Both the position numbers and the translations under genes were made by a program. The notes below the pieces were generated by a model, which saw only the letters and a list, made by a program, of their open reading frames with translations, was not told the DNA's origin and ran no database searches. DNA of 64,000 nucleotides, from assembly GCA_021307315.1 (NCBI GenBank), contig JAJSPD010000034.1:372001-436000 (forward strand), written 5' to 3'. Shown here in pieces: positions 35,791-47,400 of the stretch. The DNA is from Bisporella sp. PMI_857. Lineage: Eukaryota > Ascomycota > Leotiomycetes > Helotiales > Helotiaceae. Each line of letters begins with the position of its first letter. The stretch's first letter is position 1.

Positions 35791-37180
35791 TCATAACCCA
35801 AGACCCACCATGAAAATCTTCCATAAACACACAGCCCACAATCCGCTCTCAGAAGCAAGAGGATTGACTAAACCGCCCGCAGCATTCTTCTTATTCTGCC
35901 TACTGACTGAAGCAATAATCTCCTGGGCAGGAGCAAAGGCTTCTCCAGACGTGTTATCCTTCTGAAATACTAAATAAGCGGTCGGCATTGGAACATCCAT
36001 CATCGGTAACGTCATCGGCCAATTAAATTTTAGGTCGGGCAGTAGGGGCATGTTTACTTTAAGATGCAGATCTAGCCCTGCCACTATCCCAACTGATGAG
36101 GCGATATGCGTCAAGTTTTGGTATAGATTATTGAAAGCTACTTCGTCGGGTGGTGTGCTGGCCTTGGTCTCGCAATGAGCGTTAACATTCGTGGCTGAGA
36201 GCTGGGTAATGTTAATCTGAGCGTTTGGAAGGTCGACGAATGCTCCTGCTACTCCTTTGACGAAGTCGAGGAAAGCGTAGCCTATTTCAATATGTGGACG
36301 CAAGGCAATGAGTAGATTCATTTCAACGTCAGAGATGTTGGCTTGGAAGGGAACTTCTTTCACTGTGGTTTTGTCGCTGTTCTCGCATTAATTTGTGCTT
36401 AAAGCAATGGAAAGGGATTAGCCCTTACAAACCTCTGACAACCGACTCGTTGGGGTTCGCTAAATTAATAAACAGTTGAGAATTGCCTGGGACCTGGAGC
36501 TGTTTAGCCTTCACATATTGGTAGATAACCAAAAGATCATCTGTAGTTCAAAGCCATATGACATGTCAATGGCGTTGCTGACACTCCAGTCAAACTGTAA
36601 AGCAGGCTCGAAAAGTAAAGCCGCTTTTCCAAATCGGGGAATCTAAATATTATGCTAGTGCTGCACGCTTGCAAAGAAGGATTTTTAATGAGAACCGTAA
36701 ACCCAAGGAGAGGAACAGGAACAATGAATGAGTCTTGCTTCCAGACAAAGAGGGAGAAGCCTGGAGCTCAATATGGGCTGCGAATTTCATATCCAACTGG
36801 ATACTGCTCTCCGTTATATAATCAAATATGTCTGTCTTATTCTTACAGACCAAATCACGTCCTGAAACTTGATTATGTTGAATGCTTCTTGCGTCAGCTT
36901 CAGTTTTCCTGAGGGTGTACATTTCTCGCTGCCGAGCTTGAGATCCTCAGTACTAGAATCTGAGGATCCACCAAAACCTTCATCAGTCAATAAAGAAGAC
37001 AGATTCACGCTGAGGCTAGTAGCGGTTGGGAGGCGGTAGGCACAAGACTGGTGGCAGTCAAAGTATGGATAGGCGTGGAGTCTTGTCTGCGATACAAGCC
37101 AGAAATCATGTTTCCGTAACTCATGTCGTTCATTGCTATGGCCATATTCGATTCTGTAACCCTAGAATGCGTTTTTCCAA
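35791..37180 (-). pseudogene. Secreted GPI-anchored-like protein gene, probably disrupted
   Basis: Protein-like sequence runs from about 37170 down to the stop at 35791, with blocks such as HDFWLVSQTRLHAYPYFDC, GSEKCTPSGKLKL, LDMKFAAHIELQ, VPVPLLGFT/IPRFGKAALLFEP, FDWSVSNAIDMSYGFELQ, LQVPGNSQLFINLANPN and DVEMNLLIALRPHIEIG. It ends in a hydrophobic tail after NAAGG that looks like a GPI-anchor signal. Three introns can be placed (about 36815-36864, 36628-36680 and 36363-36432). The overall pattern recalls fungal secreted proteins of the DUF7029/DUF7223 kind, from memory and tentative. Between HIELQ and VPLLGFT, and between GFELQ and LQVPGN, the frame changes or stops with no usable GT..AG intron, and no start codon or signal peptide was found near 37180. 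I therefore think it is damaged, but an undetected exon arrangement is possible. Confidence 0.5.
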
Positions 37181-39119
37181 GAAATTGGAGTAGTATAGAG
37201 GGTAATGGTCAGATCATCATTGACCGAGGCTGATCAAACTTTAGATCGTTTTAAGTCAGCATATATTTAGATTAAGCTTATATTGTTTATCATCATATCC
37301 ATGAACTTACAAGAAGAGCAGACGCGCTCCTTCGTCGTTGCAGCTGTTGTGCGAAGTGATCACGTAACTATCGACGAGACTCGTGCAAACTTCCACTGCC
37401 ATACCAAACGAACGCGCCAATGTGAAACTTAACATGACATTTAAACGGCCGCATTCAACCTCCCAAGTGGTGCTTGATGTCCTTTAATACTAAGAATGGC
37501 TTGTCGGATGTACGATGTCTAGAACCCCACAGTTCTCCGCTGAAGAAAATCGAGATTAGCTTCTTAGAAGATGAAATATATTAGCGTATACTTACAGTAA
37601 TATAACTTAAGTTAGCCTTTTACATCGCAACTAGGACTGAGTCTCTACAAGCAATGTCTTCAGTCCGCCTGGCCGCTCTCAGTTCGACAAAGTTACCAGA
37701 TCCAGGGCTCAATAGAGAGGCAAATCACAAACAGTGTAGACAGGCCAGTATACTCAGCAAGACAAAATAAGAAGATATTGATGTTTTTGCAATCATGTCG
37801 AAGGATACACGATATTACATAAATTTAACGATATTATCAGGTTCTGCCAAAAAAATTAATATGATGGACATTCTCAAAATGCAAACGCATGTAGGCGATT
37901 CATATTGAAAGATCTTACTGTTTATATACAACATATCAAGACTGGTTCTATGACGTATCTCCATGCGTCAGAGCCTCATCTCGTTCTCACATGCTAGCTG
38001 GAAACCCAGGTGTATATGCAATGCTGCATTACGTTATTTGGTCTGCCACTCTTGAATGCAAGCAACGATTTTCTCTTTGTGGAGCAAAAAGCAACGGCAT
38101 CTCGAATGTAGGATCGAACCCTATGGGCGCTTCTAATCTGCCTTTTCTAAAGCTGCATATGCTTATCTAGCACACACCAAGGTAACGAAACCGGAAAATC
38201 TGATAAACCAAATAGGAGACGATATTACTAAATATAGACGTTCAGAGTAGCAATGGCTAGTGTGAAACGGAAACAAACATCCTTGCGTCACATAGGTGAG
38301 GCTCGAGGCTCCTCTAGCCCCAGGCTTTTGGAATGGCGCCCTGAATCGTTTCTTGACACTCTTAAGCAAATACAAGCCGCCAAACCTCCGTTAGACATTA
38401 ATTTATGAGAGGCTTTGTCTCAACTCTTGATTGTCTGAAGAATACAGCAGAACACTGAAATGTCGTGAGGCACTATGCTTCAGCTGATTATACCTGGCTA
38501 ACAAAACTAGATGGTGTGAAAACAGAACACGGCAGGAAGTTTGAACGTCCCCTTGCATATTGTGTTACACTATACTTGTGGTATAAACAGCCCATTTTGT
38601 CATGAGGCTTCAGTACCAGAGTTTGTGGTCCGAGTGCAATGACAGAACACATCCACAAGAGTGGCACGGGTATCCACACATCAACCAGGCGCTTGAAGCT
38701 GGAGAACTGCCCGCTTCTGAAGAAGAGAGTTTCGGAAGGCCTTGCAGACTGGGGCTGTGGGAGAGACGGTTGCCTCTTTGGGAGCCCCACGCAACTAAAA
38801 GAAAAGGTGGAAAGCAAACGGTTTAACGATTATTGTGTGCCCGCCCTCACATCCACCCTCACAGCGACGGCTCGCTATAGGTTCAAACTCTGAAGATTTT
38901 GACTGGGAGCTTTAGGTTGTCAGGCACGGCTGCATGGCCTTCTATTCTAGTCACGATAGCATTGTAGGGGTGAGTTAGATACTGATTTCCTTGGAAATTT
39001 ATAAGAACCATTTGTATGAGGAACAGAATGTAATAATCAACGAAAAAGCACTGCGCAACTTAAAACTAATCAACACGTAGTGACTTTGGTGTACAGGTAA
39101 GTCACGTATCACTTCGAAA
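37181..39119. other. Long intergenic region, no gene seen
   Basis: About 1.9 kb. Overlapping ORFs on both strands at 38488-38893 have no recognisable features. If the preceding gene has 5' exons they would lie at the left end of this stretch. Confidence 0.45.
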
Positions 39120-40154
39120 TTAGTTCACTTCCCCCAGGATGTTATCCCGTATGAAGTCCTCAGGCCGGCCCCATCCAGGACGGCCAAGTCTCTTAAGCAG
39201 TTCCTCGCTCCTCGCATTATTTGCCGTCTGCTCGGACTCAGCTAAGCCTTCGATGATGTCAGGCAACTGTTTACCCTCCGGCGCAAGTGCTTTAAAAGCC
39301 TTAATTAAGCCATTGTAGCTGTAAGGGAATGCCGCAGAGAACAATCTCTCACTCTTGACATCCTCTTCTATCAAAGCAGCAAGATGCAAACGAGCCGTGT
39401 CGCGGACATCCACGCACTGTTGTGATGGTATCATGATCTCGGCTTGCGCGAGTCCTATAAGCATCGGATCGCCCTCATAGATGCCTTTGACGAGCCCTCC
39501 GCTCCCTCCGGGATGGTCATTGAAAATAAATGGGCCCATGTTGAAGTTCAACAAGATGCTATTGAAGACAAAGCTTGGAGATTTCTCCTTGATGAAATCC
39601 CATGCCAATTTTTCGGCCTCCACCTTCGCGGCATAGTAGACAAGGAATCCGTAGTGTGGCGGATGTGGAGGTTCAGCCTGAGCTTTCTTCAATGAGGTCT
39701 CGTTCCACATATCCGGCTCCAAATGAACCTTGGAGCCAGCTTCAGGCTCGGCAGCCGCGCAACACGTTGATGTGTAGACGAAGCGTTTGATAGATGGTGT
39801 TCGAGATGCTGACTCGAGTATATTCTTTGTGCCAGTCGAGGATCTTTCGATCAGTGTGATATCACCTGACATACTCAGGTCAGCTGCTGCATGAATTATG
39901 CCTGAGCAGCCATCCAGTGCATTATCAAGAGCGCCAGAGGCATCGACATTGGGAACTATAACAGTTGAGAATAGTGATGGATCATGGCGTTTGTGGAATT
40001 CTGCTTCGACCCAAGAAGCCTTCGTCTGGTCCCTGACTGTGCCACGAACTTTTAAACCATATTGCAGCAATACATTGATAATGTGTCCTCCGATGTAGCC
40101 ATTTGCTCTCGTGACCAGCACAGTTGAGCCTTTAGAACAGGTTGATGAAGACAT
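39120..40154 (-). CDS. NAD(P)H-dependent aldehyde/ketone reductase, extended SDR
   Basis: A single exon encodes 344 aa from ATG at 40154. It is an extended short-chain dehydrogenase of the dihydroflavonol-reductase/Gre2/Ari1 type: an N-terminal Rossmann fold (VLVTRANGYIGGHI), the HAAADLS strand, FVYTST with the catalytic Ser/Thr region, Y173-x3-K177 in VYYAAKVEAEK, and the VDVRDTARLHLAAL motif in the substrate lobe. Such enzymes reduce aldehydes, ketones or sterol/phenylpropanoid-like carbonyls with NADPH in the cytosol; the substrate cannot be predicted. In the TGxxGxxG loop the first glycine is arginine (T15-R16-A-N-G19-Y-I-G22), which is unusual. The gene stands alone, with no biosynthetic partner nearby. 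Confidence 0.9.
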   Translation of the reverse strand: MSSSTCSKGSTVLVTRANGYIGGHIINVLLQYGLKVRGTVRDQTKASWVEAEFHKRHDPSLFSTVIVPNVDASGALDNALDGCSGIIHAAADLSMSGDITLIERSSTGTKNILESASRTPSIKRFVYTSTCCAAAEPEAGSKVHLEPDMWNETSLKKAQAEPPHPPHYGFLVYYAAKVEAEKLAWDFIKEKSPSFVFNSILLNFNMGPFIFNDHPGGSGGLVKGIYEGDPMLIGLAQAEIMIPSQQCVDVRDTARLHLAALIEEDVKSERLFSAAFPYSYNGLIKAFKALAPEGKQLPDIIEGLAESEQTANNARSEELLKRLGRPGWGRPEDFIRDNILGEVN

Positions 40155-41051
40155 GATTTCGATTTGGATCGGTGCTGTGAACGAGAAAAGTCATAAAGTG
40201 TTCAAGTTCATAAATTAGTTATTCTTAGAGGCCTAGCTACACTTTATACTTGCTTTCCGGAGCGTCGAGTTTGGTGTACCTGCAGTTGCACGGCTGTGCA
40301 GGACTGTCAAGGAGAGGGTAATCCAATACGCAAATAAAGCCCTCACCGCTACCAACAAATTCTAAATTATTCCACTATATACAGGGGAGGTGATTTGTCA
40401 TTTATTCCGAGTCCAACAAATACCAACAAAATTTTCTCGTGTCCGAGTAGATGCTGATAAACTAGCCGGCAACCTTAGTATGTGTGACCAACCACCTCCT
40501 GGTACAACTTTCACAAAATGAAGCCATTACGAGACGTCCACATAGCAAAATCTTAGGCTATAGATGGCTCTCATTCCGAAAACATGTCATTAATCATGAA
40601 TTTAATTGACGACGATACACCGCAACTCTATGTGGGACGGATCAAATATTGAAAATTATCCATACAATTTAAAGCGAAATATGATTGGGAAACTGCCAAC
40701 AAAGCTAGTGAGGTTCATTTTATGCTTCGTGCCTGAGACTGTACAATCAGCTGCAAAGCACCAATCAAGGGAATGTAGATATTCATGTCCTCGCTCATCA
40801 GCATATTCTTAGAGGGCTATATATATGAAGACGAGCTGTACCTTGCCAGCAATCCTTTCATTCTGCTTAGCTACCAAACAATTCATTAAATCAATCCAGT
40901 AATTTAAATTCTGTAAAAGAGACTTCAATATATCATAACTACTGGCATATTGGAAGTCTTCATAAAATGGTATAATCATTGCGCCTATCTCTATTGGTAC
41001 ATTTGCCTTGCACAACCAGCCGTTTTCGAACTCCTTTCTTTCTTATCCATT
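40155..41051. other. Intergenic, no gene seen
   Basis: AT-rich spacer between two minus-strand genes. The small ORFs here show no conserved features. Confidence 0.5.
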
Positions 41052-42054
41052 TTAGCTGATAAAGCATAAACATCCCAACCCTAAGTAGAAGACAAATAGT
41101 GGATACACTGCGATACCAACCCTATTTTTTAGGACGCCAGAGCCACCGAGGATGCTGACACCGGCGGCTAAGGACCAGGCGACTAGGATAAGGTAGATGG
41201 GGATTCGAGGAATTACTGGCAGGTTGACCGCTGAGAGTAGGGCAGCGATAACAAGCGGGAAAAGGGTATACCCGATGATACATATGCTCTGAGCAAACGA
41301 ACTATAGTGTTTGTCAGTGGAACCTTTCGCGTAAGTGATGAGGAGGGCTCACATGTTTCCTCCTAGTAGCTTGATCTGAAGCGTGACCACAGCTTCTCCA
41401 ATCCAAACCATAGCAAACACACCGCTAAAAACTAAACTCTTCTGGTCCTGCATGGCATTGAAACTTAACAGCAAGCTCAAAAGCAGACAGAATACCAATG
41501 GGCCCCATAGATCCCAATCTCTCAACCCCGATGACATATTGCCTTGACTGAGGATATGCTCGGTATCAAGGGCTCTTCCTGCCAATCCCACTAGCTCCTC
41601 TCTTGCTCCCGACAAACCAGCTTCACGAATATTCGAGTATGCGCCACGAAGTCCGGACGCCGACTCTAACATACTTCCACCAAAAAGGTATTTAGGGTAC
41701 AGGACTTCACGCATCTTAGACCAAACGGCAAGAAGGTCGCGACGGAGGGTATCCCATACTGATTCATCGATGGTATTTGTGGGCGCTCTTCGATCTTCTC
41801 CAGGAATGCTAGAGGTCAAGTAGTTCTCGTTCAATGGCCGAGACGATGAGCTTGAACCAATGTTGCCTGTTAAGGGGGTTCTAGCACTGGTAGGATGTAG
41901 GGGGTCATCCAGGTCATCAAGATTTGCTATGAGGTTGTTAGCCAAAGTCTCGGATTCTCGGGTTAAGCTGCATACCATCATCAGGATCTATAAGATCATC
42001 AGCATCTATTTGGGGACTATTGTAGTGTTCGTAAGGATTGGCTGAAGATGCCAT
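41052..42054 (-). CDS. Yip1-family membrane protein (YIPF6/Yip4-like)
   Basis: Three exons, 41976-42054, 41353-41926 and 41052-41301, encode 300 aa; introns of 49 and 51 bp are in phase. The N-terminal about 130 residues are cytosolic, acidic and Ser/Pro-rich. The Yip1 domain follows with the signature RDWDLWGPL and five hydrophobic helices: VFCLLLSLLLSF, VFSGVFAMVWIGEAVVTL, SICIIGYTLFPLVIAALL, YLILVAWSLAAGVSIL and IAVYPLFVFYLGLGCLCF. Proteins of this family sit in Golgi and ER membranes and work with Rab GTPases in vesicle traffic. The order of motifs and the long cytosolic N-terminus fit the Yip4/YIPF6 branch better than Yip1 itself, but this is a judgement by eye. The two junctions fall in ordinary coding sequence and restore the helices. 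Confidence 0.9.
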
Positions 42055-44447
42055 GGTAGATGTTGTAATCTGTGAGAGATATTAAGCGCGAGGTTCGCCA
42101 AGCTCGTGCGCACGACTCCGGCTGAGTCTGGTCAAGATCGCAACGGGAAATTGTGTTGACGAGCTAGGGTTGTTATCTTCTCAGCATGAAGCTATTCCAT
42201 CCGACCTTCAAGCTGACTTCCACGTTGCGCGTTCTGATCGCTGTCCAAGCTTCTGCGCTAGTCTTATTCCACACTAGCGTCTTTAAACTCTTGGCATCAC
42301 TCAGTCCAATTAATATAGCCGGCCTGCCGATCACAGCCGTTATCTCTTCAGGGTCCAAGATCCGAGAAACTATACAACATCTGACTACGTTAACACACTC
42401 CCACCGCTCCGTGAAGGTTCAATCTCAAGAGCATGTCATGTCCTCGGAGGGGCTGTGCCCTTCGTTCACCTTACTTCTCGCTCAATTAAGAATTAGAGAG
42501 TCGACTTCTTCCAAAACTTTCTCTCCTTCTTCCTAACGGATTCATACTTACCGGGTCAACCAACAAGTGTCGGATTTTCAGTCAAGTTCACCTGTGTACT
42601 TAATGGCTGTTTGCGCTTCCAACTGTACTTCCACCATTTGTGACGGCGAAATTGATATAAACAAAACTTATCTGGATTTCTTCTGCTTTTCTGCGGCTTG
42701 ATCTATCCTCCAACCATTATCTTCTCATTCCCTGTACCTCAGCAGTTCTGAGCCACCAATCTGGGACAGCTGTTCAGAGTACCACGCTGCGTTTGTCTCT
42801 TCTATGCAATTCTGGCCTCTACCCTGCCTTGATTATGAGCCAAAGATAGGGAAAGCTCTGTGCACTATGATGTGGAATAAGGACAAGGACCAGCAAACCT
42901 CTATTGACATATTGGCAATGCTTACCAACGAGCAATATTATACCCACTTTCGAAGCATTCTGCTCTCTATGAAAGAGGTCGAATGATGATTGCGTCTAAG
43001 TTACCCGAGACCATTTGCCATGTTCATCCTATCCCAATGAACCATGGAGTATACCCTGCTACCACTTCCCAAATATTCCATTCTCTTTCTAGAAATCTTG
43101 TATGTAGCTTTACCTCCACAACCGACCCCACTTTCAAAAGCTCTAGCGACGTTGTATAATTAGGCTTTCTCCCATATACCCAGAAGCTCCGCATGAACCG
43201 TTTAGGCCACGAGGTCCTAAAATTATCATGGGCTATCTTCCCAACACCTTGCATATATTAGCCGCTTCATGTATATGAGGTTGCAATTTGAGCCTTGGCA
43301 GGAAGAATACCAGAACGAAGATGCACCCAGCGATTATTTCTTGATAGCCAACCTTCGGCTTTTCAGCAGTCATCCCTGGTCCTTGAACACAACCGGAAAT
43401 ATTGAGCTATTTTTCCCCTCGTGAATTTTCTTTGTATTTTCGTCACAATTGTGCGTTTGATAAAGCTCGTTGCATTTCCAAGACTTCAGACTATGCAAAA
43501 ATCTACAGATACATCAAGATTAGCATGATGTCGAAATCCCCGACGAGGTCCGTCTCCCTACACACAGAATGAGGCTTACCAGGTGCCTCGCCGCGTACAG
43601 CCATGCACAGCCTTCTCCGGGTGTGCTCAAAGCCAATAGAGTCTTGACATTGGCCAACTACAAGAGTGGCTAACGTGCTTGAGATCCGAATAACAATCGT
43701 TGCTAGGTGTCGCTGCCACGACTACGAACTGGTGTCAAATGATTTTCCTGGGCAGGGTTTTGAATATCAATGCTGTGCTTTAACTTTGCTCGCCCAAGAC
43801 GTTCGAGAGGGAAGACTTGTTATTTGATGGGCCACTTGATGTATATCAGTATAGTGTTTGTGTTTTGTCTTTCTTTGCGGAAGATGGCACTCTATTCATG
43901 ACATCGTACTTTGTTTGTACGTTATCAGCCATTTCATCGGCTTTCAGCCGACGATCGTTGTGCCAAGATCAGTTTATCCATTTCTCCTGTCCAAGGAGGG
44001 AGCAAAGGCAGGTCTTGGCTTTTAAAAATCCGAGTCCATAGATGGTGGAACTTGTGGCTCTCTATGGTTTATTAGAAACCTTGTTGACGGGATATACAAA
44101 TACCAGACTTTCGTCTTTCTTTGATACTCTACACGATTGAAGTTTGCAGGAACGGCAAATCTCGGCCACCGATTCTGTCTCTCGATAATCTTCTCTTGAG
44201 CTACGGTCCTTATAGCAGTGTCTGTTGGAGGGGATTAACAAAGCTAGTAACTTGACTGATTGGTATGGCCATTTGTTGTAAGCGAGATTGAGCTCTAACG
44301 ATTTACGCCGCAGTTTTCAGACTAAGCTCAAACAAGGGAAGCATACTAGATGAACTAGCTTACAGTTGAAAGATAGAGTATATGTCTCTCGTTTTTGGGT
44401 ATCACAGATAAACTGTACTATTCAAATCATCGCTTTGAAATCACAAG
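42055..44447. other. Long intergenic region, no gene seen
   Basis: About 2.4 kb between divergently transcribed genes. Overlapping ORFs of opposite strand at 42173-42536 look partly protein-like on the minus strand (EEITAVIGRPAILIGLS) but no start exon or family was found. Confidence 0.45.
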
Positions 44448-47400
44448 ATGATCTTCCCATCTTTAGCATTATGCTTGCTACGCTTCAGCCATCTCTCTCT
44501 GGCAGCAGGCAACTTGATCCCCTGGTCTTTTGGAGAATTGAAGGCCCCCAAACAGGAAAACTTTGCTACCAACCGGTACCTTGTACAGTTTAAGGAGAAA
44601 ACCTCTTTGCGAAATAGAGCACCAGATGTACGAAGCCCCTTCACATGGATTGCCTCTTTCATTTGACGAATATACTTCTAGGATGTCACAGGGTTTATTG
44701 AAGCGCTGAAGCTACATGACATAGAAGCTCAAGTCGCTTATAAATATTCCCCTATCATATACAATGGTGTCTCCATTTATCTGAAATCAGCTCAGGATGC
44801 AGCAGTCATTCAGGAGATGAACGATGTCTCATCTATTCATCAGGTCCTAAGCACCAAGAACATCAAAGCTAAATTAAACAACGCAACAATTGCGAGGCTG
44901 GATAATATGAAGACTACAGATTACGTTTCTACCAAGGCGCCTTTCATTGCTATCCAAAAGAGCCAATATCCGTACACAGCTGGCTCATCATCAGTCACTT
45001 TTACTCATGCTAAGAAACTTGCTCTTGCTGCAGGACTTATTCAACAGGATACGCCAGTCTATGCTTACCTCTGGGCGAACGTGTTCTGTGATCGAGCCCA
45101 TATCTACCCGGAGCTACAGGCATATGTTCCGGTTTATGAAACACAGGGAAACAGTGGAGACTTTAAGTTCGACAATCTACCTGAAAACCCTATTGGAGAA
45201 GTGACGATTGTGCTTACAACAGCCAATGGAAAAGATTCGGTTATGACTCTTGAGAACTCCATCTCCACAGTCGGTGTCATTACAGTTCTTCCGGTTGGAC
45301 AGAGAGAGCCGTTTCAGACCTCTGGCGAACCATGGAGCGTTCACCATATGACGGGTGTCGATACCTTACATGCAAGTGGTATCCGAGGAAGTGGCATCAA
45401 AATAGGGATGGTAAATTGACCAAATTGGAGTTGTTCATGAAGTTTGCGAGTCTCACTTTCATTAGATCGATGGAGGCATTGATTACTACCATCCTGGGCT
45501 TGGTGGAGGATTTGGTCCAGGGTTTAAAGTCGCTGGTGGCTATGACATTGTGGGAGATAGCCTAAGTATGGGCCAAAGACCTGATGTGGAAAGTAGCCAT
45601 ACTAACAACGCGTTTAGGATTTGATGGCCAACCATGGGAAAGTGATGAAGATCCTCAAGATGTGTGCAGCGATTCAACAAGTGTAAGTTATCCGAGCACT
45701 GAGTTGTTCATTAGATGCTGACATGGCTCTAGTGGGCTGGTGTTATATTTGCTGATGATAAGTACACTGGAATGGTCGGAGTTGCGCCGGATGCCAACAT
45801 TTATGCTTATAAAACCATGACGTGTGCTCAAAATGGTGTAGGTAGTCCATTAGTTCAACAACACTATGGCAACAGCTAACTCTGGAAAATTAGGGAGAAG
45901 ATGTTACTTTAGCAGCATTGCAGCGTGCCTACGATGACGATGTTGTGAGAAGACCCTCCAGCATTTTTTGCGTAAGACTAATCACGTACGGTTCTTCTCA
46001 GGATGTTCTATTTGTCCAGGCTTCTCAGCACGGTCAGTCATCTATATCAAGAAGTGAAAATATTTTAACAAACTTTGTTAGAAAGCCCAGGGTAAAGGAA
46101 ATTTGTTGATCAAATCTGATCGAAATATAGAAGTTCTGATTGTGTGCAGGGGACCTAATAACCTCATCTCCCAAGCAACATCAAGACTTGTTGACGAGGG
46201 TATCTTTGTCGCAATGGCTTCCTTGAATCGTGGGACTTCTGGTATGTTTTTATGATTCCTCAATTTTTACCCTGCTGATTACTCAGGCGGCTTTTACCCA
46301 AGTCAAGCTTCAATGGGGAAAAATGTTGCGGCAGTTGGGTCTGTTGAGGTCGACAGCCTTCATGCAACGGTCGCCTATGCTTCAGTCGATGGAAAGAAAG
46401 AATTGCGTGAGATCGTAAGTTCTGCAATAAAGTTTTTTATACCTTTCTGATCACCACTTAGCCATATGTAGAGCAATTTGGGCTTGGGGCAGATGACAGA
46501 TGGGGGTTTCCGCTCGCTCAAAAGACTCCTGTGATTCATCTCGAAGGTGCGTGTGATGGAAAATTAGCACAGTTTCCCCCTTCAACTCCAAAGGACCTTG
46601 TCAATTATACTGTAATTGTTCCGAAAGATGAGTAAGTAGGGAATATCTCGACGCTTTTTTCTTTAGTGACATGGGACAAAATTAACGAGGTAACATAGGT
46701 ATTGTCTCTTCGATACCATCACTGAGGCTCTTGCTCCATATAAAACAAAGAATATCATGGTTTACGATAAGACACCTGGAAAATCTCATGTCATGCCTGT
46801 ACGAAACAATTACCACGTTCTGAACGTGCAGTCTATGTCTTTTGAGGATGGGAAATATTTCGCCGATACTTTGGCAACGGGTGCAAACATGACACTTTGG
46901 TATGACTGTAAGTATCAGCTTCTCGCAGCCAAATCTACCAGATTTGAAAGCTTCATAAGCTGTGCTGCTTCCAGACACCCATGCACTCGTTGAACATGTC
47001 TTGAGAGTAATTTATTCTTGAAACAGCTCCATACTTTAGAAATACTCTCAACTAGTAAACTAATTATGACATTCTGATATATAGGGTTTCCTGGAATTGG
47101 AGTGAAAAATAAGAACAATGCCAGAGGACTGAGCGACACCACTGGCTGGGGCCCAGCATACGATGGCGATCTTTGGCCGCAAATAGTTGCGCCTGGAGGC
47201 ACTATGTTCACAACTAGCCATCTTAATCACTACGGATACACCAATGCAGCAGGAACAGCTGCTGCGCAAGCCTACGTTACAGGAATCGCAGCACTATACT
47301 ACAGTCAACACGGAGGCAAAAGGGGATTGGGCAAGAAGGGTGCTGCAGCACTTCTACAGAAGATGATTGCCACTGCACATCCCATCCAGTGGCAAGACGG

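Noticed and set aside
38095..38125. T-arm-like sequence (GGGTTCGATCC on the minus strand)
   Set aside because: The T stem has a mismatch, and no matching 5' acceptor stem, D arm or anticodon arm is found upstream on that strand, so it is not called a tRNA.
38488..38893. Three overlapping ORFs on both strands
   Set aside because: Translations have no recognisable features; none has a plausible splice partner.
39120..42054. Possible biosynthetic cluster around the reductase
   Set aside because: No polyketide synthase, NRPS, terpene cyclase, P450 or transporter lies nearby; the neighbours are trafficking and hypothetical genes.
42173..42536. Overlapping ORFs on both strands, one partly protein-like
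   Set aside because: No start exon, no motif and no in-phase splice partner; recorded only as a note in the intergenic entry.
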